Assembly (NCBI GenBank): GCA_029098125.1
Contig: JAQXNS010000135.1
Location: 1 to 44,187, forward strand
Direction of reading: 5' to 3'
Origin: a bacterium
GTDB taxonomy: Bacteria > Bacillota_I > Bacilli_A > RFN20 > CAG-826
Length of the DNA: 44,187 nucleotides
The notes beneath the pieces were generated by a model. The model saw nothing but the letters and a program-made list of their open reading frames with translations, ran no database searches and was not told the DNA's origin. A program made the position numbers and the translations under genes. Positions 9,269 to 19,463 of the stretch are shown piece by piece (positions within the stretch are counted from its first letter, which is position 1; each line of letters begins with the position of its first letter).

Positions 9269-11176
9269 TTATTTATTTGGATGTGAATATTTAAATATGC
9301 AAGCTGCAAATGGAGCAAGTTTAATAGTGATTTTATGTGGCTTATTTTCTGGTCCATAGTAATATGACATTACTTCTACACCATTATATGCATTTGATCC
9401 GCCATAAACATCTTTGTCACTATTAAAAATTTCTTTATAAGTGCCTTCTCTTGTTACACCAATATCATAATTTTCATAATAATTTGGTGTCATGTTATAA
9501 ACAAATACTAAATGAGAATCTCCAACTCTTCTTTCAAAAGCAAAAACTGAATCATTTTTGTTATCAACCATTAACCAATTGAAGTGGGCTGGATTGTGTT
9601 CTTCAAAATGCATTGCAGCTTCTGCTTTATAAATTAAATTTAAATCTCTAATCATTCTTGAGACAGAATCATGTTTTGGATAACGTTTTAATTCCCATGG
9701 AAGTGATTTTGTTTCATTCCATTCATCCCAACTTGCAAGTTCGTTACCCATAAAGTTAAGTTTTTTACCTGGGTGACCATATTGATATGCATATAAATTT
9801 CTAACTAAAGCAAATTTATTGCCATAATCACCCCACATTTTATTAATAATTGTGCCTTTCCCATGAACAACTTCATCATGTGATAATGGGAGCATAAAAT
9901 TTTCACTAAAGAAATATGCCATTGAGAATGTAAGCTTATTGTGATCATATTTCTTATAAATTGGATCAAGACCATAATATTTTAATGTATCATTCATCCA
10001 ACCTAAGTCCCATTTATAGTCAAATCCTAATCCACCATACTCTAATGGACGAGTTACACCAGTAAAATCAGTTGAATCTTCAGCAATCATCATTAAAGAA
10101 TCATGTGCATAATGTAGTTTTCCATTTAAACGACGAATGAATTCTGTTGCGCCATAATTTTCGCCATTATTTTTATTTCCATCCCAGAAAACAATATTAC
10201 TAACAGCATCGACTCTAATTCCATCAACATGGAAATATGTTGCAAAAAAGTTCATTGCACTCATTAAAAAGCTTCTAACTGGATCTTTTCCAAGATCAAA
10301 TTGATAGCTTCCCCAAGGTGAGAATTTATGTGAATCGCCATATTCATACATTGGTGAACCATCAAAATCACCAAGAGCCCATGGATCTGTTGCAAAATGA
10401 ACAGGAGCAAAATCTAAAATTACACCAATTCCAGCTTGATGTAATCTATCAATTAATGACATCAATTGCATTGGATTTCCATAACGTGAATCAACTGAGA
10501 AAAATCCAGTTGCTTGATAGCCCCAACTTCCATCAAATGGATATTGACAAAGTGGCATAAACTCAACATGAGTATAGCCAAGTTCTTTAACATAAGGAAT
10601 TAAATAATCAGCAATTTCTTCATAAGATAAATTACGATTATCAACTTTTCCTTTCCAACTACCAAGATGCATTTCATAAATGCTCATTGGTTGGTCAAAA
10701 TTTCTTGTTCTTGTCTTTAAAAATGGTGCATCATGCCATTGAAAACCTTCATAATTAAATAATCTTGAACATGTTCCAGGTCTATATTCACTTAAAAATG
10801 CAAATGGATCAGCTTTATCAACATATTCACCACGAGCATTTCTAAAATGAAACTTATAAACTGAATAATTGTGTAAATTAGGAATAAAAGTTTCAAAAAC
10901 CCCAGCATCATCGATTTTTTCCATCTTATTTGCTGTTGGATTCCGATTATTAAAATCTCCAATTACACTTACATCGCTTGCTAAAGGTGCATAAAGTCTA
11001 AAAATAACACCTTCTATTGTTTTATGTGAAGCAACTTCTTTAAATCTAGTTGGATCTTTTTTTAAAGGAACCTTAACATATTCTTTTCTTTGAATTTTTG
11101 TAAAGTGTGCACCAAAATATCTAAAACCATCAATGCATTGACCATTCAAATATTCATTAAGCAAACCAAAAGCCAT
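9269..11176 (-). CDS. glgB: 1,4-alpha-glucan branching enzyme
   Basis: CBM48-like N-terminus, YEMHLGSWK, GIRVDAVSN, MIAEDSTDFTGVTRP, LPLSHDEVVHGKGT, NFMGNELASWDEW. Confidence 0.95.
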   Translation of the reverse strand: MAFGLLNEYLNGQCIDGFRYFGAHFTKIQRKEYVKVPLKKDPTRFKEVASHKTIEGVIFRLYAPLASDVSVIGDFNNRNPTANKMEKIDDAGVFETFIPNLHNYSVYKFHFRNARGEYVDKADPFAFLSEYRPGTCSRLFNYEGFQWHDAPFLKTRTRNFDQPMSIYEMHLGSWKGKVDNRNLSYEEIADYLIPYVKELGYTHVEFMPLCQYPFDGSWGYQATGFFSVDSRYGNPMQLMSLIDRLHQAGIGVILDFAPVHFATDPWALGDFDGSPMYEYGDSHKFSPWGSYQFDLGKDPVRSFLMSAMNFFATYFHVDGIRVDAVSNIVFWDGNKNNGENYGATEFIRRLNGKLHYAHDSLMMIAEDSTDFTGVTRPLEYGGLGFDYKWDLGWMNDTLKYYGLDPIYKKYDHNKLTFSMAYFFSENFMLPLSHDEVVHGKGTIINKMWGDYGNKFALVRNLYAYQYGHPGKKLNFMGNELASWDEWNETKSLPWELKRYPKHDSVSRMIRDLNLIYKAEAAMHFEEHNPAHFNWLMVDNKNDSVFAFERRVGDSHLVFVYNMTPNYYENYDIGVTREGTYKEIFNSDKDVYGGSNAYNGVEVMSYYYGPENKPHKITIKLAPFAACIFKYSHPNK

Positions 11177-11515
11177 ATGTAACCTCCGAATATATTAAAT
11201 ATATTATAAGAAAATTTTTGCAATATTAAAAATGAATTTTAAAAATCGAATTAAAAATATTTCATTTTCTGAAAATTTTACATTTTTATTTTCATAAAGT
11301 ATATTTTTTATGGAAATTAATGTATTAAAAGTCACGAATTAAATCGAAAAATTTCAATTTTAAATTGCTAATGAAAAAATGAAAAAATATTATGAAAAAG
11401 TTTTTTAAATAATATAAATTTTTACAGTGTCAAAATATATTTTTCATTGTTTTACGCCCTAAGCATAAATTTTTTGCATTAAGCAATATATTACTTATAT
11501 TTTACAAATATAAAG

Positions 11516-11536
11516 TTTATAATATTAAGGCTTTAG
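11516..11536 (+). promoter_or_regulatory. ackA promoter -10 and initially transcribed region, shared with pfkA
   Basis: TTTATAATATTAAGGCTTTAG vs TTTATAATATTAAGCGTTTAG at 23266-23286. Confidence 0.6.
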
Positions 11537-11552
11537 ACAAAGGAGAAGATGA

Positions 11553-12749
11553 ATGAAAAAAGTTATGGCTGTTAACTGTGGTTCAAGCAGTGTTAAATTT
11601 AAATTATATGAAATGCCTGAAGAAACAGTTATTTGTTCAGGAATTGTTGAACGTATCGGACACGACGATGCTATTTTTACTATCAAATACGAAGACAAAA
11701 AAGATACTGTAATTATCCCAGTAAAAGATCATGCTGTTGCAGTTGAAAATGTTTTAAATGCTTTAATCGAAAAATCAATCATTAAATCATTAGATGATAT
11801 CAAGGCTGTTGGACATAGAGTTGTCCAAGGTGGTGCTTATTTTGATAAAAGTGAACCATGGAATGATGATACTTACTCAAAAGTAGAAAGTTTGATTCCA
11901 CTCGCTCCACTTCACAATAAGGCTCACTTAGTTGGATATAATGCATTCAAAAAAGTATTGCCTAACGTACCACAAATTGCTGTTTTTGATACAGCTTTCC
12001 ATCAATCAATGGATGCAGAAGATTATACATTCCCAATTCCATATGAATATACAGAAAAATATCAAATTAGAAGATATGGCGCACACGGAACAAGTCACAA
12101 ATATTTAAGTCAAGAAGGTAGAAAATACTTAGAAAATCCAGAAAATGACAGAATGATTATTTGCCATTTAGGTAGCGGCGCATCAATTACTGCAACTAGA
12201 CATGGAAAATGTGTTGCAACTTCAATGGGTTTAACACCACTTGGTGGAATTATGATGAATACAAGAACTGGAGATATGGATCCAAGCGTTTTCTATCAAA
12301 TTCAAGCAATGACTGGAAAAGGTTATGAAGAAATTTTCCAAGAAATGAATAAAAAAAGTGGTTTACTTGGCGTCAGCGGTATCTCAAATGATTCACGTGA
12401 TGTTGAAAATGCTGCAAAAAATGGTGATCCACGTGCAATTCTTGCTATAAAACTTTGGGCAAGAAGAATCGCTGATTACATTGGACAATATTATGTTCGT
12501 TTAGGCGGCTGTGATCTTATTATCTTCTCAGCAGGTATTGGAGAAAATTCAAGTGAATTTAGAGAAGCTGCAATTAAAAATATCGAAGAAGCTCTTAACG
12601 TCAGACTTGATGAAGAAGCTAACAAAAATACAAACAGAGGCAAAGAAGGAATTATTTCTTTACCATCATCAAAAATTAAAATCGTTGTCATTCCAACAGA
12701 TGAGGAAGTTATGATTGCTCGTGACGCCTATGATATTTGCTTAAAATAG
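11553..12749 (+). CDS. ackA: Acetate kinase
   Basis: VMAVNCGSSSVKFKLYE, AVGHRVVQGG, FDTAFHQSM, ICHLGSGASITA; AAGGAG ribosome-binding site. Confidence 0.98.
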   Translation: MKKVMAVNCGSSSVKFKLYEMPEETVICSGIVERIGHDDAIFTIKYEDKKDTVIIPVKDHAVAVENVLNALIEKSIIKSLDDIKAVGHRVVQGGAYFDKSEPWNDDTYSKVESLIPLAPLHNKAHLVGYNAFKKVLPNVPQIAVFDTAFHQSMDAEDYTFPIPYEYTEKYQIRRYGAHGTSHKYLSQEGRKYLENPENDRMIICHLGSGASITATRHGKCVATSMGLTPLGGIMMNTRTGDMDPSVFYQIQAMTGKGYEEIFQEMNKKSGLLGVSGISNDSRDVENAAKNGDPRAILAIKLWARRIADYIGQYYVRLGGCDLIIFSAGIGENSSEFREAAIKNIEEALNVRLDEEANKNTNRGKEGIISLPSSKIKIVVIPTDEEVMIARDAYDICLK

Positions 12750-12758
12750 GTTTTCAAA

Positions 12759-13769
12759 ATGTTTAATAAAGATAACGAAGTTAAAAAAATAGGTAAAAAT
12801 TTTAAAAAAGAATACGCTTTAGTCTTAAAAAAGATTAAAGAATATGATGAAATTGCAATTTTTAGACATATTCGCCCAGATTTTGATGCTTTAGGTACAC
12901 AATTTGGTTTAGCAACATGGATTAAAGACAATTTCCCAAACAAAACTGTTAAAGTTTTTGGAGATAATCACGTCACTTTTACTCCAAATGGACTTTTTAA
13001 AGAAACAGATAAAGAAAATGATGATTGGTTTTCAAGTCATAAATTTTTAGCAATCATTGTTGATGTTGGTGATCAAAAAAGAATCGCTGATCCACGTTTT
13101 TTGAAAGCAGATTATAAAATTAAAATCGATCATCACCCAGTTACAGATAAAATTTTTGATGTTGATATCACAAACACAAAAATGGCAGCTGCAAGTGAAC
13201 TTGTGTTAAATATGCTTTTAAATTTTAAAGGCAATTATATTTTGTCAAAAGAAGCTGCAAAGAATTTTTATATCGCACTTGTTGGAGATAGTGGCAGATT
13301 TATGTATAATTCCACCACTGCTCACACTTTTGAGGTTAGTAAAATCTTATTAAATTCAGGAATTAACATTGTCAATATTTATAATTTAATGTATCAAAAA
13401 GATGTTGATGATTTAGAAGTTACTAAATTTATTTTAAATTCATATAAAGTTTCTCCACATGGCGTTGCTTATTATGTTTTAAATGCCGAAGATTTAGTTA
13501 GATTAAAAATCACAACTGAAAGAGGCAAAGAAAACGTTAATTTGTTCTCAAATATTAAAGGAATTAATGTTTGGTGTTCAATAACAGAAGATACAACCGA
13601 GCCATGTTATAGAATTTCAATTCGTTCAAGATACTACACAATCAACGGTGTTGCTCAAGAATTTAAAGGTGGAGGCCATGCTCAAGCAGCAGGTGCTCAA
13701 ATAAAAGACTTAACTGAACTTGATTCTTTTATTTCACGTCTTGATGAACTTGTCGTAACAGGTAAATAA
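12759..13769 (+). CDS. nrnA: DHH-family bifunctional oligoribonuclease / pAp phosphatase (NrnA-like)
   Basis: HIRPDFDALGTQFGLA, DVGD, KIDHHPV, FKGGGHAQAAGA. Confidence 0.9.
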   Translation: MFNKDNEVKKIGKNFKKEYALVLKKIKEYDEIAIFRHIRPDFDALGTQFGLATWIKDNFPNKTVKVFGDNHVTFTPNGLFKETDKENDDWFSSHKFLAIIVDVGDQKRIADPRFLKADYKIKIDHHPVTDKIFDVDITNTKMAAASELVLNMLLNFKGNYILSKEAAKNFYIALVGDSGRFMYNSTTAHTFEVSKILLNSGINIVNIYNLMYQKDVDDLEVTKFILNSYKVSPHGVAYYVLNAEDLVRLKITTERGKENVNLFSNIKGINVWCSITEDTTEPCYRISIRSRYYTINGVAQEFKGGGHAQAAGAQIKDLTELDSFISRLDELVVTGK

Positions 13770-13770
13770 G

Positions 13771-16700
13771 ATGAATTTTGTCCCGCTTCATATCCGAACT
13801 GGATATAGCTTTTTAAAAAGCTCGATTAGAATAGAAAAATTATTCGAAAAAGCCAAAAATTTAGGATATGAAGCGCTTGGACTTTGCGATTTAAGTAATT
13901 TTTACGCTTTACCAAAATTTGATAAATGCGCAAAAAGTTATAAATTTGGTTCGATTTATGGAACAGAAATAAAAATTGAATCAAATATTCTTTCTTTTTA
14001 TGCTCTAAATGAAGAAGGATATCGAAACATCAATAAAATTATTTCTTTATCATCTAAAAAATCTTTAGATTATAAAGAAATAACTTTTGAAGATATCAAA
14101 GAATATAACTCTGGAATTGCTTTAGTTATCTCAACTGATAATGAAATTTTTAATGCAGTTAATGAAAAATTAAAAGAATACATAAAAAATCTTAAAAATC
14201 TCTATCCTATTATATATATAGGAATAGAAATTTATGATTTTAAAGATAAAGCACACATTGATTTAATTAGAGATTTTGCTTTAAGCAACAACATCAACAC
14301 TTTTGCTTTTCCAAAAATTTATTATCTAAATAAAGAAGAAGCAATTTCTCTCGATATTTTAAAAGCAATTGAAGAAAATACCCAACTTTTTGATAATTTA
14401 AAACCAACTTTTACTGAATATTATTTAAAAAGTGAAGAAGAATATAGTACTTATTACACAAAAGAAGAGCTTTCGAATACGAAAAAATTCTTACTTTCAT
14501 CAGACTTTGTTTTTAATAAGCCTCGTGGTGAATTAATTCATTATTTAAGTGGTAATGAAAAAGAAACAAGTGATTATTTTATTAAATTAATTAACGAAGG
14601 CGCAAAAAAGAGAAATATCGACGTAACAAATCCAATTTATAAGAATAGATTAAATAAAGAATACGTCACAATTAAAAAATTAGGTTATATAAATTATTTT
14701 TTAGTCGTTCAAGATTATGTAAATTTTGCTAAATCCAACTCAATTCCAGTTGGTCCTGGCAGAGGTTCCGCTGCTGGAAGTTTAATTTCTTATTGTCTTG
14801 GAATTACAGATGTTAATCCAATAAAATATAATCTTTTATTTGAAAGATTTTTGAATATCAAAAGAAATTCAATGCCTGATATTGATATTGATATATCAGA
14901 TGTTCGTAGAGATGAAGTTATTGCATATCTAGCAAATAAATATGGGTCAACTCGAGTAGCTCGAGTTGCAGCATTTCAAACAATTGCTGCAAAACAAGCT
15001 TTAAGAGACACAGCAAGAGTTTTAAACACTCCTTCAACTATTATTAACGATTTAAGCAAAGCTATTCCTAATAATTTTAAAGATGAAAGTTCTAAAAATT
15101 TCTCTTTAGATTACGCTTATCAAAATATTCCGGCTTTTAAAGGTTTAGTAGATAGCGATGAACAATATAAAAATATTTTTAAGATAGCGCATTATATTGA
15201 AGGTTTACCTCGTCAAAGAGGACTTCACGCTGCAGGCATTGTTTTAAACGAAGAGAATTTACTTGGCTCTATACCTTGTGATTACATAACAGAAAATGAA
15301 CTTGTCACACAATTTGAGAAGGATTATTTAGAATCTCAAGGCTTTTTAAAGATGGATATTTTAGGTCTTTCAAACTTAACAATTATTGATAGATGTTTGA
15401 AAAATATTGAAAAAACCCTGCAGAAGTCCATTAAAATGGAAGAAATCCCATTTGAAGACCCTGATATTTTTAAGCTAATTAACAACTTTACAACCATGGG
15501 AATTTTCCAATTAGATACTAGCGCTTCATTAAATGCACTTTTAAATATTCGACCAAAAAATTTCTTAGAAGTCGTTGCAACTATCTCTTTAGATCGTCCT
15601 GGTCCAATGCAATTTATTCCAACTTATTCAAGACGTAAAGAAGGTAAAGAAAGAATTTCATATCTATCACCAGTTCTAAAACCAATCCTTGAAGAAACAT
15701 ATGGAATCATTGTTTACCAAGAACAAATCATGCAAATCGCTCAAATCTATAGTGGCTTCACTTTTGCTGATGCTGATATTTTTAGAAAGGCAATTTCAAA
15801 AAAAGATAGAAATGAAATTTTAAAAATGAAAGCTAGTTTCATAAATGGCGCCATTAAAAAAGGACATAAAGAGCAAGAAGCAGATATTCTTTTTGAACAA
15901 ATTTTAAAATTTGCTAATTATGGTTTTAATAAATCCCATGCAGTTAGCTATGCAATGATTGCTTGCAAAGAAGCATATTTAAAATGTAAATATCCACTTC
16001 AATTTTATTCTTCGATTTTAGATCAACAATATGGTTCAAATGATGTTAAATTCTCAAAATATCTAGCTGAGATTAAAAAAATGGGAATAAAAGTTCATTT
16101 GCCTGATATAAATCACTCAACTTTAAGATTTATTTCATATGATAATGGATTATTGATGCCACTTCTTGGTATATCAAACATGCAAACAAAAACCATCTAT
16201 AACATCATTGAGGATAGAGAAAATCATGGAGAATATACTTCTTTTGTTGATTTTGTTGTAAGAATGCTCAGAACTAAAGACAAAATTAGTGAATCTCAAT
16301 TATCTAAACTTATTGATGCAGGTGCTTTTGATAGTTTATATCCAAATAGAAAATCACTCAAAATGTCAATTCCAAACGCTATTCAATATGCGCAAAACAC
16401 ATTATTTGAAGAAGGCAAATTATTAAATGATTTTGGAATCAAATTTGAAATGTTTGAAGCATACGATGATCCAATTGATCGAATTAATAACGAAGTTGAA
16501 GCACTTGGTGTAATGATTAGTGATTCGCCATTAAATCACATCGATAAAAATATCTTAAATGCTCATAAAATCACACAAATTGACAATCTAAAAATGAACA
16601 TAGAAAGCGAAATTATAGCAATTGTTCGTTCAATTAAATCAATAGTTGTTAAAAATGGCAAAGATAAAGGTAAACCAATGGCATTTTTAACAGTATTTGA

Positions 16701-16860
16701 TGAAAGTGATGAACTTGATGTTACTATTTTTAGTAGTTTATGGGCAGATTATGTAACCGAAATCAAAGAAAATTCAATCTTATTAATTAAAGGCAAGGCT
16801 GAAATTAGAAATTCAAAACCAAGTATGATTGCACGTGAAATTAAAGTTATTGAGGGCTAA
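13771..16860 (+). CDS. dnaE: DNA polymerase III subunit alpha, DnaE type
   Basis: PHP domain HIRTGYSFLKSS, VGPGRGSAAGSLISYCLGIT, MPDIDIDISD, YQEQIMQIAQIYSGFTFADADIFRKAISKK. Confidence 0.97.
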   Translation: MNFVPLHIRTGYSFLKSSIRIEKLFEKAKNLGYEALGLCDLSNFYALPKFDKCAKSYKFGSIYGTEIKIESNILSFYALNEEGYRNINKIISLSSKKSLDYKEITFEDIKEYNSGIALVISTDNEIFNAVNEKLKEYIKNLKNLYPIIYIGIEIYDFKDKAHIDLIRDFALSNNINTFAFPKIYYLNKEEAISLDILKAIEENTQLFDNLKPTFTEYYLKSEEEYSTYYTKEELSNTKKFLLSSDFVFNKPRGELIHYLSGNEKETSDYFIKLINEGAKKRNIDVTNPIYKNRLNKEYVTIKKLGYINYFLVVQDYVNFAKSNSIPVGPGRGSAAGSLISYCLGITDVNPIKYNLLFERFLNIKRNSMPDIDIDISDVRRDEVIAYLANKYGSTRVARVAAFQTIAAKQALRDTARVLNTPSTIINDLSKAIPNNFKDESSKNFSLDYAYQNIPAFKGLVDSDEQYKNIFKIAHYIEGLPRQRGLHAAGIVLNEENLLGSIPCDYITENELVTQFEKDYLESQGFLKMDILGLSNLTIIDRCLKNIEKTLQKSIKMEEIPFEDPDIFKLINNFTTMGIFQLDTSASLNALLNIRPKNFLEVVATISLDRPGPMQFIPTYSRRKEGKERISYLSPVLKPILEETYGIIVYQEQIMQIAQIYSGFTFADADIFRKAISKKDRNEILKMKASFINGAIKKGHKEQEADILFEQILKFANYGFNKSHAVSYAMIACKEAYLKCKYPLQFYSSILDQQYGSNDVKFSKYLAEIKKMGIKVHLPDINHSTLRFISYDNGLLMPLLGISNMQTKTIYNIIEDRENHGEYTSFVDFVVRMLRTKDKISESQLSKLIDAGAFDSLYPNRKSLKMSIPNAIQYAQNTLFEEGKLLNDFGIKFEMFEAYDDPIDRINNEVEALGVMISDSPLNHIDKNILNAHKITQIDNLKMNIESEIIAIVRSIKSIVVKNGKDKGKPMAFLTVFDESDELDVTIFSSLWADYVTEIKENSILLIKGKAEIRNSKPSMIAREIKVIEG
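15411..15428 (+). repeat. Dispersed motif copy D, inside dnaE
   Basis: AAAAACCCTGCAGAAGTC; exact core. Confidence 0.8.
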
Positions 16861-16863
16861 AAA

Positions 16864-19461
16864 ATGAGTAAAATTATAATCATCGACGGAAATAGTTTAT
16901 TATTTAGAGCATTTTATGCAACTTATCTTGATAAAGATAAAATCATGAGAACAAAAACTGGACAAGCAACTAATGCAATTTTTGCTTTTTCAAATATGTT
17001 AGCTCCAATTTTAACTTCATTAAAAAAGGATGATGGAATTTTTGTTGCATTTGATAAAGGTAAACACACTTTTAGACACAAAGAGTATGCTGAATACAAG
17101 GCAAATAGACCACCATGTCCAGAAGATTTATTGACACAAATGCCAATTGCAAGAGAACTTTTAGACAAGCTTGGAATCAAACATTATGAAGATGACAATC
17201 TCGAAGCTGATGATATTTGCGGAATTCTAGCAAAAAAAGCTGAAAAATTAGGCTATGAGGTCTTAATTTATACAAGCGATAAAGATTATTTGCAACTAAT
17301 TGACGACCATATCACAATCGAATTAATCAAAAAAGGTTTAAAAGATATAAAAGAAATGACTCCAACTTCATTTAAAGAAGAATGGGGTTTTGATCCAATT
17401 CAAATTACCGATTATAAAGGATTAAGAGGCGATGACAGCGATAATTTAAAAGGAATTCCTGGAGTTGGTGATAAAACCGCAAAAGATTTAATCACTCGTT
17501 TTCATAATTTAGAAAATATTATCGCTAATGCTGACACAAAAACAAAAGTTGGAAGAAATATCATTGAATTCCAAGATAACGGTAGACTATGTAAACGTCT
17601 TAGTGAGATTGCAGTTAATGAAGAAATTCCTGTTTCAATTGAAGAAGTATTATATAAAGGATATGACTTTAATGAGATTAGCGAATTTTCAACTCACTAT
17701 GAATTTAAGTATCTTCTTCCAAAATTACCAAAGAATTTTAGAAAGGAAAATACAAAACAAAAAGTCATAACTTTTGAAGAAATAGAGAACGCAGATGAGA
17801 TAGAAATTAAGGACGAAATTGCTCTTTTTGTTGACATCGAAAATGTCAATTATCATGAGGCAGAAATGAATGGTTTAGGCTTCGTTGCAAATGATAAAAA
17901 CTACTACATTTCTTTAAAAAACCTTGCAAAAAGCCAACATTTTTTGCAAATTCTAAAAAATCCAGCCATCAAAAAATATACTTTTGATTACAAAAAAGTA
18001 AGCGTTGTTTTAAAAAATAATAACATCGAAATTGATGGTTTATACTTTGATTTGTTGCTTGCAACTTACCTCATTGATTCATCACTTTCTAACGATATCG
18101 AAAGCGTTTTAGCTTACTATAAAGTTGATATTTCTTACGCATATAAAAACCAAGATTTGCTCTTTAACAACTCGTCAAAATTAGTCAGCGTCATCACTGC
18201 ATATTACTCAAAAGAACTATATCAAGAAGTAAAAGAAAAATTAGTTTCGCTCAACCAATATGAACTTTTAACAAATATTGAACAACCACTTACGATAGTT
18301 TTAAGCAGTATGGAAAGTGAAGGTTTTCCACTAAGTAAAGAAAAATTATTAGAATTTAAAACTGGCTACCAAGAAAAAGTCGATACATTGCAAAAAGAAA
18401 TTTATAGTTTGGCTAACGAAGAATTTAATATTAATTCTCCTAAGCAAGTTGGTGTAATTCTTTATGAAAAACTTGGCTTAACAAGCAACAAAAAAGGCTC
18501 AACAAGTGTTGAATATCTTTCTCAAATTAAATATGAACATCCAATTGTTTCAAAAATTCTTGAATATAGAAAATATCAAAAATTAATTTCAACATACATT
18601 GATGGTTTTATTCCATTTATTCAAAAAGATGGAAAAGTTCATCCAACTTTCAATCAAGCCTTAACTTCAACTGGAAGATTAAGTTGCAGCGAACCAAATT
18701 TACAAAACATCACAACAAGAGATGAAGAAAGCAAAAAAATAAGAGAAGCTTTTTTCTATGAAGATCCAAATTTAAATATTCTTTCTTTAGATTATTCTCA
18801 AATCGAATTAAGAATTCTTGCTTCTTTATCAAATTCAAAATCCTTAATCGACGCATTTAATAATAATTTAGATATTCACGCAGAAACTGCAAAAAAAGTA
18901 TTTAAATTAGATAGAGAACCAACAAGCAATGAAAGAAGACAAGCAAAAGCAGTAAATTTTGGCATTGTTTATGGAATTAGTGATTGGGGTTTAAGTGAGC
19001 AACTTGATATTAGCGTTGCTGAAAGCAAAAAAATCATTACAAATTTTTATGAAGCATATCCTGAAATTAGAGATTATTTAAATGGTCTTGTTGATTTTGC
19101 AAAGGATAATGGATACGCAAAAACTATGTTTGAAAGAAGAAGATATCTTCCTGAAATTAATAGTTCGCAATACCAATTAAGAGAATTTGCAAAACGCGCT
19201 GCAATGAACGCTCCTATCCAAGGTTCCGCTGCTGATTTAATAAAAATTGCAATGATTAATGTCTACAAAGCATTAAAAGAAAACAATTATGATGCAAAAA
19301 TTGTTTCTCAAATTCACGACGAATTAATCATTAAAGTAAATGATGATGAAAAAGATAAAGTCAAAGCTCTTGTTCAATATATCATGGAACATTCAGTTAA
19401 TCTAAATGTTTCATTAAAAGTAGATGGAGGTTATGCAAAGAATTGGTTCCTTGCTAAATAA
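16864..19461 (+). CDS. polA: DNA polymerase I
   Basis: 5'-3' exonuclease IIIDGNSLLFRAFYA..., polymerase SLDYSQIELRILA, RRQAKAVNFGIVYG, QIHDELI. Confidence 0.98.
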   Translation: MSKIIIIDGNSLLFRAFYATYLDKDKIMRTKTGQATNAIFAFSNMLAPILTSLKKDDGIFVAFDKGKHTFRHKEYAEYKANRPPCPEDLLTQMPIARELLDKLGIKHYEDDNLEADDICGILAKKAEKLGYEVLIYTSDKDYLQLIDDHITIELIKKGLKDIKEMTPTSFKEEWGFDPIQITDYKGLRGDDSDNLKGIPGVGDKTAKDLITRFHNLENIIANADTKTKVGRNIIEFQDNGRLCKRLSEIAVNEEIPVSIEEVLYKGYDFNEISEFSTHYEFKYLLPKLPKNFRKENTKQKVITFEEIENADEIEIKDEIALFVDIENVNYHEAEMNGLGFVANDKNYYISLKNLAKSQHFLQILKNPAIKKYTFDYKKVSVVLKNNNIEIDGLYFDLLLATYLIDSSLSNDIESVLAYYKVDISYAYKNQDLLFNNSSKLVSVITAYYSKELYQEVKEKLVSLNQYELLTNIEQPLTIVLSSMESEGFPLSKEKLLEFKTGYQEKVDTLQKEIYSLANEEFNINSPKQVGVILYEKLGLTSNKKGSTSVEYLSQIKYEHPIVSKILEYRKYQKLISTYIDGFIPFIQKDGKVHPTFNQALTSTGRLSCSEPNLQNITTRDEESKKIREAFFYEDPNLNILSLDYSQIELRILASLSNSKSLIDAFNNNLDIHAETAKKVFKLDREPTSNERRQAKAVNFGIVYGISDWGLSEQLDISVAESKKIITNFYEAYPEIRDYLNGLVDFAKDNGYAKTMFERRRYLPEINSSQYQLREFAKRAAMNAPIQGSAADLIKIAMINVYKALKENNYDAKIVSQIHDELIIKVNDDEKDKVKALVQYIMEHSVNLNVSLKVDGGYAKNWFLAK

Positions 19462-19463
19462 TT

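Noticed and set aside
18000-18300. PolA 3'-5' exonuclease domain degeneration
   Set aside because: Loss of exonuclease motifs is common in Firmicutes PolA; not novel.
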